In this document: piece by piece, positions 33,467 to 43,208 of the stretch | Layout of the letters: each line of letters begins with the position of its first letter | Position numbering within the stretch: position 1 is the stretch's first letter | Origin: Actinomadura coerulea | GTDB taxonomy: Bacteria > Actinomycetota > Actinomycetes > Streptosporangiales > Streptosporangiaceae | NCBI RefSeq assembly: GCF_014208105.1 | Contig: NZ_JACHMQ010000001.1 | Coordinates: 2,666,001-2,730,000 of the forward strand | Direction: 5' to 3' | DNA: 64,000 nt | Notes under the pieces: model-generated | What the model was told of the DNA's origin: nothing | Database searches by the model: none | Seen by the model: only the letters and a program-made list of their open reading frames with translations | Translations under genes and position numbers: made by a program

Positions 33467-34791
33467 GAAAGGAGACAGCGGTGCCGACAACGACCACCGC
33501 GCGGCGGCCCGTGCCGCGGGAGGGGACCCTCTGGCTGACCGGCGGGCACGTCGTCGACGTGCTCGGCGGGACGGTCCGCCGCAACGCCAACGTCGCGGTC
33601 GCGGCGGGCCGGATCGAGAAGATCACCACCGAGGCGCCGGAGCCGGGCGCCCAGCGCGTCGATCTCGGCGGCCGGTACCTGCTGCCCGGCCTGATCTCGG
33701 TGCACACGCACCTGTCGGTCGTGTACCCGTTCTCGGCCACCGACGAGGCCGAGAGCCCCGGCCTGACCGCGATGCGAGCCCTGTCACGGGCGCAGGACGC
33801 GCTGCACGCGGGCGTCACGTCGATCCGCTGCGTCCACGAGCAGAACCGCGCCGACCTGCTCGTCCGCACCGGCGTCGAGCAGGGCTGGGTGGACGCGCCC
33901 CGCATCATCGGCGCGGGCCGCGCCGTCTCCACCACCGGCGGCCACGGCCACGGCTCCGCCTGCTCCTACGCCGACGGCCACGACGGCTTCCTGCGCGCGG
34001 CGCGCACGGAACTGGCCGCGGGCGCGGACCTGATCAAGGTGTTCATCACCGGCGGCATCGCGCACGAGGGCGAGTCGTTCACCGGCGCCCAGATGACGCT
34101 GGAGGAGATGCGGGGGGTGGTCCGGGCCGCGGAGGAGCACGGCACCTACGTCACCGCGCACGCGGGGTCGGGGTCGGCGATCCGGGAGGCGCTCGCCGCC
34201 GGGGTCCGCGGCTACGAGCACGCGTACGAGTTGGACGACGCCACCGCGAAGGAGATGGCCGAGCGGCGCGTCTTCCTCACTCCCACCCTGTGCGTCACCC
34301 GCTGCCCCGACTGGATGGCCGAGCACTCCTTCAGCGAGTGGCAGATCCAGCGCGCCCTGGAGGTCGGCCCCGGCCACCTCGCCAGCATCCGCCGGGCGGT
34401 CGCCGCGGGCATCGCAGACCCGCGCGACCCGGGCGCGCCCGGGATCACCATGCTCGCCGGCACGGACTACCCGCCGGGCGAGCCCATCGAGGACACCGTC
34501 GTCGCCGTCCGCGAGATGGAGTTCCTCACCGAGGCCGGGCTGAGCCCGGAACAGGCGCTGCGCGCCGGCACCAGCGACGCCGCCCGGCTCGTCGGCCTGC
34601 ACGGCAAGGCCGGGGCGGTCGAGGAGGGCCTGCTCGCCGACCTGATCGTCACCGACCGCGACCCGCTGTCGGACCTGTCCGCGCTGCGCCGCATCCCCTT
34701 CGTCATGCAGGGCGGACGCGTCGTCCGCGACGACCTGCCCGCCGCGCCGGCCGGACGGGCCGCCGCCGACGCCCCCGGAGGCACCCTGTGA
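33463..34791 (+). CDS. metal-dependent amidohydrolase
   Basis: This is a protein of about 442 residues from the amidohydrolase superfamily, imidazolonepropionase/prolidase-like branch. Metal ligands appear as HTH in ISVHTHLS, the bridging lysine in LIKVFITGG, the histidines in TAHAGSG and YEHAYE, and the active-site aspartate in GTDYPPG. It should hydrolyse an amide or dipeptide-like bond, perhaps in an Xaa-Pro-like or cyclised substrate. The ATG at 33463 overlaps the preceding stop; the GTG at 33481 with AAGGAG 6 nt upstream is a strong alternative giving a protein six residues shorter. The stop overlaps the next GTG. No signal peptide is present, so it acts in the cytoplasm. Confidence 0.86.
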   Translation: MRKETAVPTTTTARRPVPREGTLWLTGGHVVDVLGGTVRRNANVAVAAGRIEKITTEAPEPGAQRVDLGGRYLLPGLISVHTHLSVVYPFSATDEAESPGLTAMRALSRAQDALHAGVTSIRCVHEQNRADLLVRTGVEQGWVDAPRIIGAGRAVSTTGGHGHGSACSYADGHDGFLRAARTELAAGADLIKVFITGGIAHEGESFTGAQMTLEEMRGVVRAAEEHGTYVTAHAGSGSAIREALAAGVRGYEHAYELDDATAKEMAERRVFLTPTLCVTRCPDWMAEHSFSEWQIQRALEVGPGHLASIRRAVAAGIADPRDPGAPGITMLAGTDYPPGEPIEDTVVAVREMEFLTEAGLSPEQALRAGTSDAARLVGLHGKAGAVEEGLLADLIVTDRDPLSDLSALRRIPFVMQGGRVVRDDLPAAPAGRAAADAPGGTL

Positions 34792-36842
34792 CGTCCTCGC
34801 CCCGTACCCGGCTCGCGGTCGACATCGGCGGCACGTTCGTCGACGCCATCGCCTACGACGAGGCGACCGGCGAGCTGCGGCTGCACAAGGCCCCGACCAC
34901 CCCGGACGCCCCCGCGCGGGGTGTCCTGGACGCCGTCGGCGGGCTCGCCGGCCGGCTGGACGACGTCGAGGCGTTCGTGCACGGCACCACGCTCGGGCTC
35001 AACGCCATCCTGCAGCGCCGCGGTGCCGACGTCGGGATCATCACCAACGCCGGGTTCCGGGACCTGCTGGAGATCGCCCGCGCCAATGTGCCCAGCCAGC
35101 ACATGTACGACTTCGCCTACGCGCCGCCGCCGCCGCTCGTCCCGCGCCGGCACCGCACGGGAGTGCCCGGCAGGATCGACGCCCAGGGCGCCGAGGTGGA
35201 GCCGCTCGACGAGGACGCCGTCCGCGAGGCGGGCCGGATCCTGGTCGAGGAGCACGGGCTGCGCTCCCTCGCCGTCTGCTTCCTGCACTCCTACGCCGAG
35301 CCCGCGCACGAGCGGCGCGCGGCGCAGATCCTGCGCGACGCCCACCCGGACGTGTCGATCTCGGTGTCGACCGACATCAGCCGGGAGTACCGGGAGTACG
35401 AGCGGACGAGCACCGCGACCCTGGACGCCTACATCCGGCCCGTCCTCAGCGACTACATCGGGGCCCTGGAGGGGCGCCTCGGCGACGCCGGGCTCAGCCG
35501 CCCGCTGCACATCATGCGGTCGGGCGGCGGCGCGATGACCGCCGAGCTGGCCCGCCGCGCGCCGCTGATGACGGTCCTGTCGGGTCCGGCGGGGGGCGTG
35601 GTCGGCGCCTCGTTCCTGGCGCGCGAGCTCGGCCGGGACAAGCTGATCTCGTTCGACGTCGGCGGCACCAGCGTGGACTGCTGCGTGATCGAGGACGGCT
35701 CCCCCGGCGAGGTGCACGAGGCCGCGATCGACGGCTTCCCGCTGCTCATCCCGATCTTCGACATCCGCACGGTAGGCGCGGGCGGCGGCTCCATCGCCTG
35801 GATGGACCACGGGCTGCTCAAGGTCGGGCCGCAGAGCGCCGGCGCGGTGCCCGGCCCCGTCGCCTACGGGGCCGGCGGCACCGAGCCGACCGTGACCGAC
35901 GCCGCGCTGGTGCTCGGGTACCTCGATCCGGCCGCGTTCCTCGGCGGCGACATGAGCATCGACGCGGACGCGGCCCGCGCCGCCGTGGCGGACAGGCTCG
36001 CCCGCCCGCTCGGCGTCGGGGTGACCGAGGCCGCCGCGAGCGTCCTGCGCGTCCTGCTCGCCCGGACGGTCGGCGCGCTCCGCGAGATCACGGTCGAGCG
36101 GGCCCTGGACCCCCGCGAATTCGCGCTGCTGGCGTTCGGCGGCGCCGGCCCGCTGCTCGGCCCGATGCTGGCCCGCGAGATGGGCATCACCGAGACCGTC
36201 GTCCCGCAGGTCCCGGCAGCGTTCTCGGCGTTCGGGATGCTCATGTCGGACCTGGAGTACGAGTTCGCCACCACCGTGCTCAAGCCGCTCAGCGACGCCA
36301 CCCTCGCCGAGTTGGAACCGGCCTTCGCCGATCTGGAGAACCAGGGCGAGGAGGTGCTGTCGCTCCAAGGCGTCAAGCCGGAGGACCGCACCCTCGTCCG
36401 CCGCCTGGACGTCCGCTACCACGGTCAGGAGCACACGCTGGCCATCGACCTGCGGCCCGGGGACGACGCCGCCGCGATCCTCGACCGGTTCCACGAGCTG
36501 CACCGCGCACGCTACGGGCACGCCATGCCGGACGGCGGGCAGATCCTCACGCTGCGGGTGCGGGCGGTGGGCGTCCTGCCGAAGCCCGGCCTGCGCAGGC
36601 TCTCCGGCAGCGGCTCCGGCACGCCCGACCCCGCCGGGAGCCGCCCCGCCTTCGACGTCGCCACCGGCGAGACCGTGCCGTTCCCCGTCTACGAGCGGCA
36701 GGCCCTCGCGCCCGGCCACGCGGTGCCGGGGCCCGCGATCGTCGAGGAGGGCACCTCCACCACCGTGATCTTCAGTGACCAGCGGCTCACCGTGGACGTC
36801 CACGGCCACCTGCTGGTGAGCAGCCCGGAGACGGCCCAGTGA
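34788..36842 (+). CDS. hyuA: hydantoinase/oxoprolinase subunit A
   Basis: This 684-residue protein covers the full HyuA family: an N-terminal actin-like ATPase start (VDIGGTFVDAIAYDE), the HGTTLGLNAIL loop, the second ATPase half (FDVGGTSVDCC) and a C-terminal beta-rich region. With subunit B it forms an ATP-dependent enzyme opening five-membered cyclic imides or lactams such as 5-oxoproline, N-methylhydantoin or hydantoins. The GTG start at 34788 overlaps the amidohydrolase stop (GTGA). Sequence alone cannot separate oxoprolinase, N-methylhydantoinase and acetophenone-carboxylase-like activities. Confidence 0.92.
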   Translation: MTSSPRTRLAVDIGGTFVDAIAYDEATGELRLHKAPTTPDAPARGVLDAVGGLAGRLDDVEAFVHGTTLGLNAILQRRGADVGIITNAGFRDLLEIARANVPSQHMYDFAYAPPPPLVPRRHRTGVPGRIDAQGAEVEPLDEDAVREAGRILVEEHGLRSLAVCFLHSYAEPAHERRAAQILRDAHPDVSISVSTDISREYREYERTSTATLDAYIRPVLSDYIGALEGRLGDAGLSRPLHIMRSGGGAMTAELARRAPLMTVLSGPAGGVVGASFLARELGRDKLISFDVGGTSVDCCVIEDGSPGEVHEAAIDGFPLLIPIFDIRTVGAGGGSIAWMDHGLLKVGPQSAGAVPGPVAYGAGGTEPTVTDAALVLGYLDPAAFLGGDMSIDADAARAAVADRLARPLGVGVTEAAASVLRVLLARTVGALREITVERALDPREFALLAFGGAGPLLGPMLAREMGITETVVPQVPAAFSAFGMLMSDLEYEFATTVLKPLSDATLAELEPAFADLENQGEEVLSLQGVKPEDRTLVRRLDVRYHGQEHTLAIDLRPGDDAAAILDRFHELHRARYGHAMPDGGQILTLRVRAVGVLPKPGLRRLSGSGSGTPDPAGSRPAFDVATGETVPFPVYERQALAPGHAVPGPAIVEEGTSTTVIFSDQRLTVDVHGHLLVSSPETAQ

Positions 36843-36862
36843 GCCAGACAGGAGATGGTCCG

Positions 36863-38635
36863 ATGAGCACGACCCGGCCCGGCGGAGAGGCGGCGGCCGC
36901 GCTGGACGGCGCGACCGTCGAGGTGATCCGCAACTACCTGGTCTCCGTCGGCGAGCAGATGCGCCGCACGCTGGTGCGGGCCGCGTTCAACCCCGTGATC
37001 TACGAGGTCCTCGACTTCGGCATCTCGATCTACGACCGGGACCTGGAGCTGATGGCCGAGGCCGCCGGGATCACCTCGTTCCTCGGCGCCAACGACCACG
37101 CGATCGTCAAGGGCGTCGAGTACGTGGGCCGGGAGAACCTCGCGCCGGGCGACGTCTACCTGCTCAACTACCCGTACTGGAGCGGCGCGCACTCCTACGA
37201 CGCGATGCTGTTCGCGCCGGTGTTCCGGGAGGGCCGCGACGAGCCGTCCGCCTACCTCGCCGTCCGCGCCCACTGGATGGACCTCGGCGCGAAGGCCCCG
37301 GGCTACGTCCTCGACTCCACCGACATGCACCAGGAAGGGCTGATCTTCCCCGGCACGAGGATCGTGCACGGGGGCGAGGTCGTCCGCGACGTCGTCGAGC
37401 TGATCCGCTTCAACTCGCGGCTGCCGGACCTCACCGTCGGCGACTTCCACGCCCAGCTCGCCGCCCTGCGCACCGGGGAGAACCGGCTCGCGCAGGTCTG
37501 GGACAAGTTCGGCGGCGAGGTCGTGGACCGGGCCGTCAAGCAGATCATCGAGCACGGCGAGCGCGTCGCGCGCACGGCGGTCGCCGCCCTACCGGACGGC
37601 ACCTGGACCGCCGCCGACTACTGCGACGACGACGGCATCACCGACGACCTGATCCGCATGGAGGCCAGGGTCACCATCGACGGCGACCGGATGGAGGTCG
37701 ACTTCAACGGCTCGGACGGTGCCGTGCTCGGCCCGGTGAACCTCCCGATCGGGGCCACCGAGAGCCTCGCCAAGTCCACCTTCAAGGAGCTGACCACGCC
37801 GGACGAGCCGTCCAACGCCGGCCACTACCGGGCCCTGACCGTCAAGGCGGACCCGGGGAACTTCTTCCACGCCGTCTACCCGTCCGCGACCTTCACCCAG
37901 TGGAGCGGCATCGTCGCCTTCGAGCTGATCCACAAGGCGCTCGCGGGCGTCCTCGACTCCATCCCGGCCTCCTCCGGGGGCGACGAGCCCGGATTCATGG
38001 CCCTCGGCCACGACCCGCGCACCGGCGACGACTTCGTCATCAGCAACAACGAGGGCATCGGCTGGGGCGCGCGGCGGGACCACGACGGCGCCAACGCGCA
38101 GCAGCACCCGTCGCAGAGCGTGGTCCGCAACACCCCGATCGAGGTGCTGGAGCACAAGTCGACGGTCTTCCACGAGCGGCTGGAGCTGATCCCCGACTCC
38201 GGCGGCGCGGGCCGCTACCGCGGCGGCGTCGGCGTCCTGCGCGAGGTCCGCTACCTCGCCGACGGTGAGGTGCTGTCGATGAAGAAGAAGAGCAAGACGC
38301 GGCCGTGGGCGCTGCACGGCGGGCTGGAGCCCGAGCCCAGCGGGATGACGCTGTGGCCCGGAACCGACCGCGAGAAGCGGGTCGGCATGTACCGCGCCGC
38401 GATGCGGGCCGGCGACCGGTTCGTCAACCGCACCGCGGGCGGGGGCGGCCACGGCGACCCCCTCGACCGCGACCCCGCCGCCGTCGTCGCGGACGTCCTG
38501 GACGGCTACGTCACCGTCCAGGCCGCCGAGCGCGACTACGGCCTGGTCATCGCCCCCGACGGCTCCCACACCGAGACCCCGGCCCGCGCCGAACGGCGCC
38601 GGACGCAGCCCCCCGCCGATCGGCACGACACCTGA
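36863..38635 (+). CDS. hyuB: hydantoinase/oxoprolinase subunit B
   Basis: This protein of about 590 residues belongs to the HyuB family, the catalytic partner of the preceding subunit. Recognisable blocks are VRAAFNPVIYEVLDFG near the start, DVYLLNYPYWSGAHSYDA with HWMDLGAKAPGY, FNGSDG in the middle, and GGAGRYRGGVGVLREV with a C-terminal AGGGGHGDPLDRD. The ATG at 36863 has AGGAGA 7 nt upstream. An in-frame GTG at 36839 would overlap the subunit A stop and add eight residues. The two subunits are adjacent and coupled, as in known two-subunit hydantoinases. The ATP-dependent reaction occurs in the cytoplasm. Confidence 0.92.
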   Translation: MSTTRPGGEAAAALDGATVEVIRNYLVSVGEQMRRTLVRAAFNPVIYEVLDFGISIYDRDLELMAEAAGITSFLGANDHAIVKGVEYVGRENLAPGDVYLLNYPYWSGAHSYDAMLFAPVFREGRDEPSAYLAVRAHWMDLGAKAPGYVLDSTDMHQEGLIFPGTRIVHGGEVVRDVVELIRFNSRLPDLTVGDFHAQLAALRTGENRLAQVWDKFGGEVVDRAVKQIIEHGERVARTAVAALPDGTWTAADYCDDDGITDDLIRMEARVTIDGDRMEVDFNGSDGAVLGPVNLPIGATESLAKSTFKELTTPDEPSNAGHYRALTVKADPGNFFHAVYPSATFTQWSGIVAFELIHKALAGVLDSIPASSGGDEPGFMALGHDPRTGDDFVISNNEGIGWGARRDHDGANAQQHPSQSVVRNTPIEVLEHKSTVFHERLELIPDSGGAGRYRGGVGVLREVRYLADGEVLSMKKKSKTRPWALHGGLEPEPSGMTLWPGTDREKRVGMYRAAMRAGDRFVNRTAGGGGHGDPLDRDPAAVVADVLDGYVTVQAAERDYGLVIAPDGSHTETPARAERRRTQPPADRHDT

Positions 38636-38674
38636 CACCGTCCGCCCGGACACGTCCACGAAGGGGAGACACCA

Positions 38675-40300
38675 GTGCTCCACACAACTGTCACGGCCGG
38701 TGAGCCGTCGAGGACCAGGTGGTTCCCCGGTCCGCTCCGCATCCGCGGACGCGCCGGGCTGCGGCTGACGGCCGTCCTCGCGGCGGGGGCGCTCGCCGCC
38801 GCCGCGTGCGGCGGCTCCGGCGGCGGGACCTCCGCCCGCACCCAGACGCTGATCATCGCCGAGAACGAGCCGCCCGCGACGTTCGACCCCGTCCAGGCCG
38901 ACAACTCCACGGTCGACGAGGTGGCCCGTCCCGCCTACGACACCCTCGTCAGGTACGACGCGAACAACAAGATCGTTCCGAGCGTCGCCACCGAGTGGAA
39001 GGTCTCCGGAGACGGCCGTTCCATCGACGTCACCCTGCGCGGGGACGTCACCTTCCACGACGGCGCGAAGCTCACCGCGGCCGACGTCCGGTACAGCCTG
39101 GACCGGATCAAGAAGCTGAAGGTGGGGGTCGCGTCGCTGCTGACGCCCTACGAGTCCACCACGGTCGCCGACGACACCCATCTGACCATCAAGCTGGCCC
39201 GGCCCTACGCCCCGATGATCCCGGCGCTGACCCGGGTGTACGTGCTCAACGCCAAGCTGGTCGGCGCGCACGAGGGCGACGACCAGGGGCAGAAGTGGCT
39301 CGCCACCGCCGATGCCGGCTCGGGCCCCTACAAGCTGACCGGCTACACCGCCAACCAGGAGGCCAAGTACACCCAGTACGCCAAGTACTGGGGCGGCTTC
39401 TCCGGCCAGGCCGAGAACGTCGTGTTCCGCTACCTGCCGCAGGCCGCGACGCAGAAGAGCTCGCTGCTGGCCGGTGACGTCGACATCGCGATGGACATCG
39501 ACCCCAACGACTGGAAGTCCTTCGAGGGCAACGGCGGCTACAAGGTCGACAAGGCCGACACCAACGTCCAGCTCTACGTGTTCTTCAAGATGAAGGACTC
39601 GCCGGTGTCGAGCAGGCCGCTGCGTGAGGCGATCGCGTCCGCCTACCAGTACGACCAGCACCTCGGCTCGATCCTCAAGGGCGCCGGCAAGAAGGCGGTG
39701 GGCGTGCTGCCGTCCACGATGGCCTGCTTCGACTCGTCCACCCCCCAGCCGGCGTACGACGTCGCCAAGGCGCAGGCGGCGCTGAAGTCCGCCGGGCTCT
39801 CAGGCGTCTCCCTCACGATGACCTACCTCAAGGCGACCGCCGAGATGGAACAGGCCGCCACGCTGCTCCAGTCCGACCTGGCCAAGGTCGGGATCAAGCT
39901 GAAGCTGGAGGCGATCACCTACCCCGAGCACGTGGAACGGCTGAAGAGCAACAGGACCACGCCCGACCTGGCCATGATCTACGCCTTCCCGCCCAACCCC
40001 GACCCCGACTCGGTCCTGTACCAGCTCTTCGACTCCAAGTTCATCAACAACGGGCAGAACACCGGCGGTTACGACAACCCGAAGGTCGACTCGCTGGTCG
40101 AGAAGGCCCAGGCCCTCACCGATGAGAACGAGCGCTGCGGCCTCTACAAGCAGGCGCAGCAGCTCATCGCGGCCGACGTCCCGTCGGTCAACATGTCCAA
40201 CCCGCAGACCGTGACCGTCCTGCGCAAGGGCGTCGAGGGCTACGCCTACCAGGCGTCGCACCACCAGACCGTCGACGTCTACGGCGTCAAGGTCGGCTGA
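38675..40300 (+). CDS. ABC transporter substrate-binding lipoprotein (peptide/opine type)
   Basis: This 541-residue solute-binding protein is of the DppA/OppA class (SBP_bac_5). A basic leader and hydrophobic segment end in a lipobox with C45 (LAAAAC), so the mature protein is lipid-anchored outside the membrane. The family blocks EPPATFDPVQADNSTVDE, VTFHDGAKLTAADVRYSLDR (cited in part) and YLPQAATQKSSLLAGDVD are clear. The GTG at 38675 follows AAGGGGAG. It is the first of five importer genes, and a strong hairpin follows it. It should capture the operon's substrate, implying a peptide-sized or amphipathic molecule rather than a simple hydantoin. Confidence 0.93.
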   Translation: MLHTTVTAGEPSRTRWFPGPLRIRGRAGLRLTAVLAAGALAAAACGGSGGGTSARTQTLIIAENEPPATFDPVQADNSTVDEVARPAYDTLVRYDANNKIVPSVATEWKVSGDGRSIDVTLRGDVTFHDGAKLTAADVRYSLDRIKKLKVGVASLLTPYESTTVADDTHLTIKLARPYAPMIPALTRVYVLNAKLVGAHEGDDQGQKWLATADAGSGPYKLTGYTANQEAKYTQYAKYWGGFSGQAENVVFRYLPQAATQKSSLLAGDVDIAMDIDPNDWKSFEGNGGYKVDKADTNVQLYVFFKMKDSPVSSRPLREAIASAYQYDQHLGSILKGAGKKAVGVLPSTMACFDSSTPQPAYDVAKAQAALKSAGLSGVSLTMTYLKATAEMEQAATLLQSDLAKVGIKLKLEAITYPEHVERLKSNRTTPDLAMIYAFPPNPDPDSVLYQLFDSKFINNGQNTGGYDNPKVDSLVEKAQALTDENERCGLYKQAQQLIAADVPSVNMSNPQTVTVLRKGVEGYAYQASHHQTVDVYGVKVG

Positions 40301-40307
40301 CCTGCCC

Positions 40308-40351
40308 GCGCCGGGCCCCCGGACCCGACAGGGACGCCGCGGGCCCGGCGC
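40308..40351 (+). terminator. inter-cistronic hairpin after the substrate-binding-protein gene
   Basis: A perfect 11-bp inverted repeat, GCGCCGGGCCC and GGGCCCGGCGC, with a 22-nt loop lies 7 nt after the stop codon. It has no T-run, so it probably protects the upstream mRNA or partly attenuates transcription, giving more binding protein than permease. That is a common arrangement in ABC importer operons. Confidence 0.6.
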
Positions 40352-40387
40352 ACCATCCATGAGATCTCCAGCGAGGGGAGGCACGGC

Positions 40388-41464
40388 ATGGCGCGTTTCC
40401 TGCTGAGGCGGCTCGCCACCAGCGTCGTCGTGCTGTTCGGTCTTGGCGTCGTCACGTTCCTGATGACCCAGGTGCTGCCCGGCGACCCCGCGCGGGCGGC
40501 GGCCGGCCGGAACGCCACCGCCGAGCAGGTCGCCGCGGTGTCGGCGCGGCTCGGACTCGACCGGCCGATCTGGGAGCAGTTCCCGCGCTACCTCGGGAAC
40601 CTCCTGCGGGGCGACCTCGGCACGTCGGTGTTCACCCAGCGCCCCGTCCTGGACGACATCGCCGGCGCGCTGCCGTCGTCGATCGAGCTCGTCCTCGCCG
40701 CGATGCTGATCAACGTGGCGGTCGCGGTGCCGCTCGGCGTGTACGCCGCCTACCGCCGGGGGCGCGCAGCCGACGTCGCGGCCCGGCTGATCGTGCTGTT
40801 CGGCGCCGGCGTACCGGTGTTCTGGCTGGGGCTGATGCTCCAGCTCGTGTTCGCCGACCGGCTCGGCGTGCTGCCCCTGACCGGGCAGCTCGGCTTCGGC
40901 CGCGAGGTACCCGAGATCACCGGCATGACCTCGCTGGACGCGCTGCTCGCCGGGGACCCGGCCGCGTTCGGCGACGCGGCATCCCACCTGCTGCTGCCCG
41001 CCGTCACGCTCGCGGCCGCGTTCGTCGCGGTGGTCGCCCGCACCGTCCGCTCCTCCATGATCAGCGTGCTGGACTCGGACTACATCACGCTGGCCCGCGC
41101 GACGGGGGCCTCGGAGCGCCGGGTGGTGGTCCGGCACGGCCTGCGCAACGCGCTCGTCCCGGTCAGCACCATCCTCGGCATGCAGCTCGGGTGGATGCTC
41201 GGCTCCACGGTGCTGGTCGAGTCGGTGTTCGGGCGCAAGGGGATCGGCGCCTACGCGGTCAACGCGGTCCTGCAAAACGACCTGTACGCGGTGATCGGCA
41301 GCGTGCTCGTGATCGGAGTGGTGTTCGTGCTGGCCAACATCATCGTCGACCTCGTCCAGCTCTGGCTCAACCCGCGCCTGCGCCAACCCGCGCGCGCACG
41401 CCCGGCTGCCGCCCCCGGCGGGGAGCCCCTGGAGAAGGGCGTCATGGAAGGGGCGGCATCGTGA
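40388..41464 (+). CDS. ABC transporter permease, DppB type
   Basis: This 358-residue integral membrane protein has six predicted transmembrane segments. The N-terminal helix block FLLRRLATSVVVLFGLGVV is typical of DppB/OppB. Later blocks include VPVFWLGLMLQ, YITLARATGASERRVV (the EAA-like loop contacting the ATPase) and a VESVFGRKGIGAYAVNA end. GGGGAGG precedes the ATG. The C-terminal tail of about 30 residues is proline- and arginine-rich and goes beyond the usual family end. Its stop overlaps the next GTG. Together with the next gene it forms the membrane channel. Confidence 0.92.
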   Translation: MARFLLRRLATSVVVLFGLGVVTFLMTQVLPGDPARAAAGRNATAEQVAAVSARLGLDRPIWEQFPRYLGNLLRGDLGTSVFTQRPVLDDIAGALPSSIELVLAAMLINVAVAVPLGVYAAYRRGRAADVAARLIVLFGAGVPVFWLGLMLQLVFADRLGVLPLTGQLGFGREVPEITGMTSLDALLAGDPAAFGDAASHLLLPAVTLAAAFVAVVARTVRSSMISVLDSDYITLARATGASERRVVVRHGLRNALVPVSTILGMQLGWMLGSTVLVESVFGRKGIGAYAVNAVLQNDLYAVIGSVLVIGVVFVLANIIVDLVQLWLNPRLRQPARARPAAAPGGEPLEKGVMEGAAS

Positions 41465-42366
41465 AGACGGCCGTCGCCCCCACGACGAAGCGAGACCCCG
41501 CTACAGGACGCGGCAGGCCCGTGCTGCGGCGCCGGCGCGGGCGACCGGGCCGCATGTCCATCGTGGACCGGGCCGCGCTCGCGGTCGCGGCGCTGATGAT
41601 CCTCGTCGCGCTCGTCGGGCCCTTCCTGGCACCCCACGACCCCTACGCGGTGGACCTCGGGCAGGCGCTGCACGCCCCCTCGGGCGCGCACTGGTTCGGC
41701 ACCGACGCCAACGGCCGCGACGTCTTCAGCCGCGTCCTGTACGGCGCGCGGGTGTCGCTGCTCGCCACCGTCACCGTGATCGCCGTCGCCACGCTGATCG
41801 GCACCCTGATCGGCACGCTCGCCGCGCTCGGCGGGCGGGTCGTCGACGAGATCCTGATGCGGATCTGCGACATCGGCCTGTCCCTCCCGGCGATCATCCT
41901 GGCGCTCGGGCTCGCCGCCGCGCTCGGCCCCGGCCTGCGCTCCGCCGTGATCGCCCTCTGCCTCACCTGGTGGCCCGGGTACGCCCGGCTGGTCCGCACC
42001 CTGGTCCGCGACGTCCGGGACGCCGAGTACGTGGAGGCGGCCCGCACGCTCGGCGTCTCCACACCGCGCCTGGTGTTCCGGCACGTCCTGCCGAACTCCC
42101 TCGATACCCTCTACGTGCAGACGACGCTGGACGTGTCGGCGGTCATGCTCGTCATTTCCGGCCTGTCGTTCGTCGGGGTCGGCGCGCAGGTCCCCTCGGC
42201 CGAATGGGGCGCGATGATCGCCGGAGCCGCCGGGAACCTCACCAACGGCTGGTGGGCCGTCGCCCTCCCCGGCCTGGCGATCATGCTGACGGCGGTCTCC
42301 TTCAACCTCGTGGGCGACTGGCTCCGCGTCCGCAACGACCCGACGCTCCGCGGGAGGCGGCCATGA
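41461..42366 (+). CDS. ABC transporter permease, DppC type
   Basis: This 301-residue permease pairs with the DppB-type protein. A basic N-terminus of about 35 residues precedes the first helix. The family signature FGTDANGRDVFSRVLYGARVSL (cited in part) follows it, and the ATPase-contacting loop reads YVEAARTLGVSTPRLVFRHVLPN. Five to six transmembrane helices are predicted. The GTG start at 41461 overlaps the upstream stop (GTGA), and its own stop overlaps the next ATG (ATGA). Confidence 0.92.
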   Translation: MKTAVAPTTKRDPATGRGRPVLRRRRGRPGRMSIVDRAALAVAALMILVALVGPFLAPHDPYAVDLGQALHAPSGAHWFGTDANGRDVFSRVLYGARVSLLATVTVIAVATLIGTLIGTLAALGGRVVDEILMRICDIGLSLPAIILALGLAAALGPGLRSAVIALCLTWWPGYARLVRTLVRDVRDAEYVEAARTLGVSTPRLVFRHVLPNSLDTLYVQTTLDVSAVMLVISGLSFVGVGAQVPSAEWGAMIAGAAGNLTNGWWAVALPGLAIMLTAVSFNLVGDWLRVRNDPTLRGRRP

Positions 42367-43208
42367 AGCCACTGCTGTCACTGCGGGACCTGCGCGCCGC
42401 CTTCCCCGGGCCGGACGGGCCCGTCGAGGTCCTGCGCGGAGTGGACCTGGACATCGCGGCCGGCGAGAAGGTCGCGCTGGTCGGCGAGTCCGGCTCCGGA
42501 AAGTCGGTCACGGCCCGGGCCGTCCTGCGGCTGGACCGCGACGCCGACCTCACCGGCCGCGCCACCCTGGACGGCGCCGACCTGCTCACGCTGTCCGAAC
42601 GCGAGATGCGCGCCGTCCGGGGCGCCCGGATCGGGCTGGTCTTCCAGGACCCGCTCGCCTCCCTCAACCCGGTGATGACGATCGGCTGGCAGATCATGCA
42701 GCCGCTCCTCATCCGCGGCGTCCGCAGGAAGGAGGCCCGGCGGCGCGGCGTCGACCTGCTCGGCCGGCTCGGCGTCCGCGACGCCGACCGCCGCTTCGAC
42801 GACTACCCGCACCAGTTCTCCGGCGGCATGCGCCAGCGCGTCGTCATCGCCATCGCGGTGATCGCCGAACCGGCGCTGCTCATCGCCGACGAACCCACGA
42901 CCGCGCTCGACGTCCGGGTGCAGGCGCAGGTCCTGACCCTGCTGCGGGAACTGGCCGACGAACGCTCCATGGCCGTGCTGCTCATCACCCACGACCTCGG
43001 GATCGTGGCGGGCTTCGCCGACCGCGTCGTGGTCATGCGGCACGGCGCGCCCGTCGAGGAGGGCCCGGTCGACGAGATCTACGCCGAGCCGAAGCACCCC
43101 TACACGCGCGGGCTGCTGGCCTCGGTGCCGCGCATCGACGACGACCCGTCCCGCCGGCTCAGCACCGTCGATGACGTTCCGGCGGCCCTGGAAGGAGGCG
43201 CCCGATGA
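42363..43208 (+). CDS. ABC transporter ATP-binding protein, DppD type
   Basis: This 281-residue ATPase has Walker [10 protein letters not shown]-loop [11 protein letters not shown], signature FSGGMRQRV, Walker [13 protein letters not shown] and switch histidine LITHDLG. It is shorter than the usual 320-350 residues of DppD because the C-terminal region normally carrying an iron-sulfur cysteine motif is reduced. It overlaps both neighbours by 4 nt. It drives import together with the following ATPase. Confidence 0.92.
   Translation: MKPLLSLRDLRAAFPGPDGPVEVLRGVDLDIAAGEKVALVGESGSGKSVTARAVLRLDRDADLTGRATLDGADLLTLSEREMRAVRGARIGLVFQDPLASLNPVMTIGWQIMQPLLIRGVRRKEARRRGVDLLGRLGVRDADRRFDDYPHQFSGGMRQRVVIAIAVIAEPALLIADEPTTALDVRVQAQVLTLLRELADERSMAVLLITHDLGIVAGFADRVVVMRHGAPVEEGPVDEIYAEPKHPYTRGLLASVPRIDDDPSRRLSTVDDVPAALEGGAR

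Noticed and set aside
34467..36809. 780-codon minus-strand frame
   Set aside because: Mirror of the hydantoinase A gene, with no family resemblance. HyuA motifs are clear on the plus strand.
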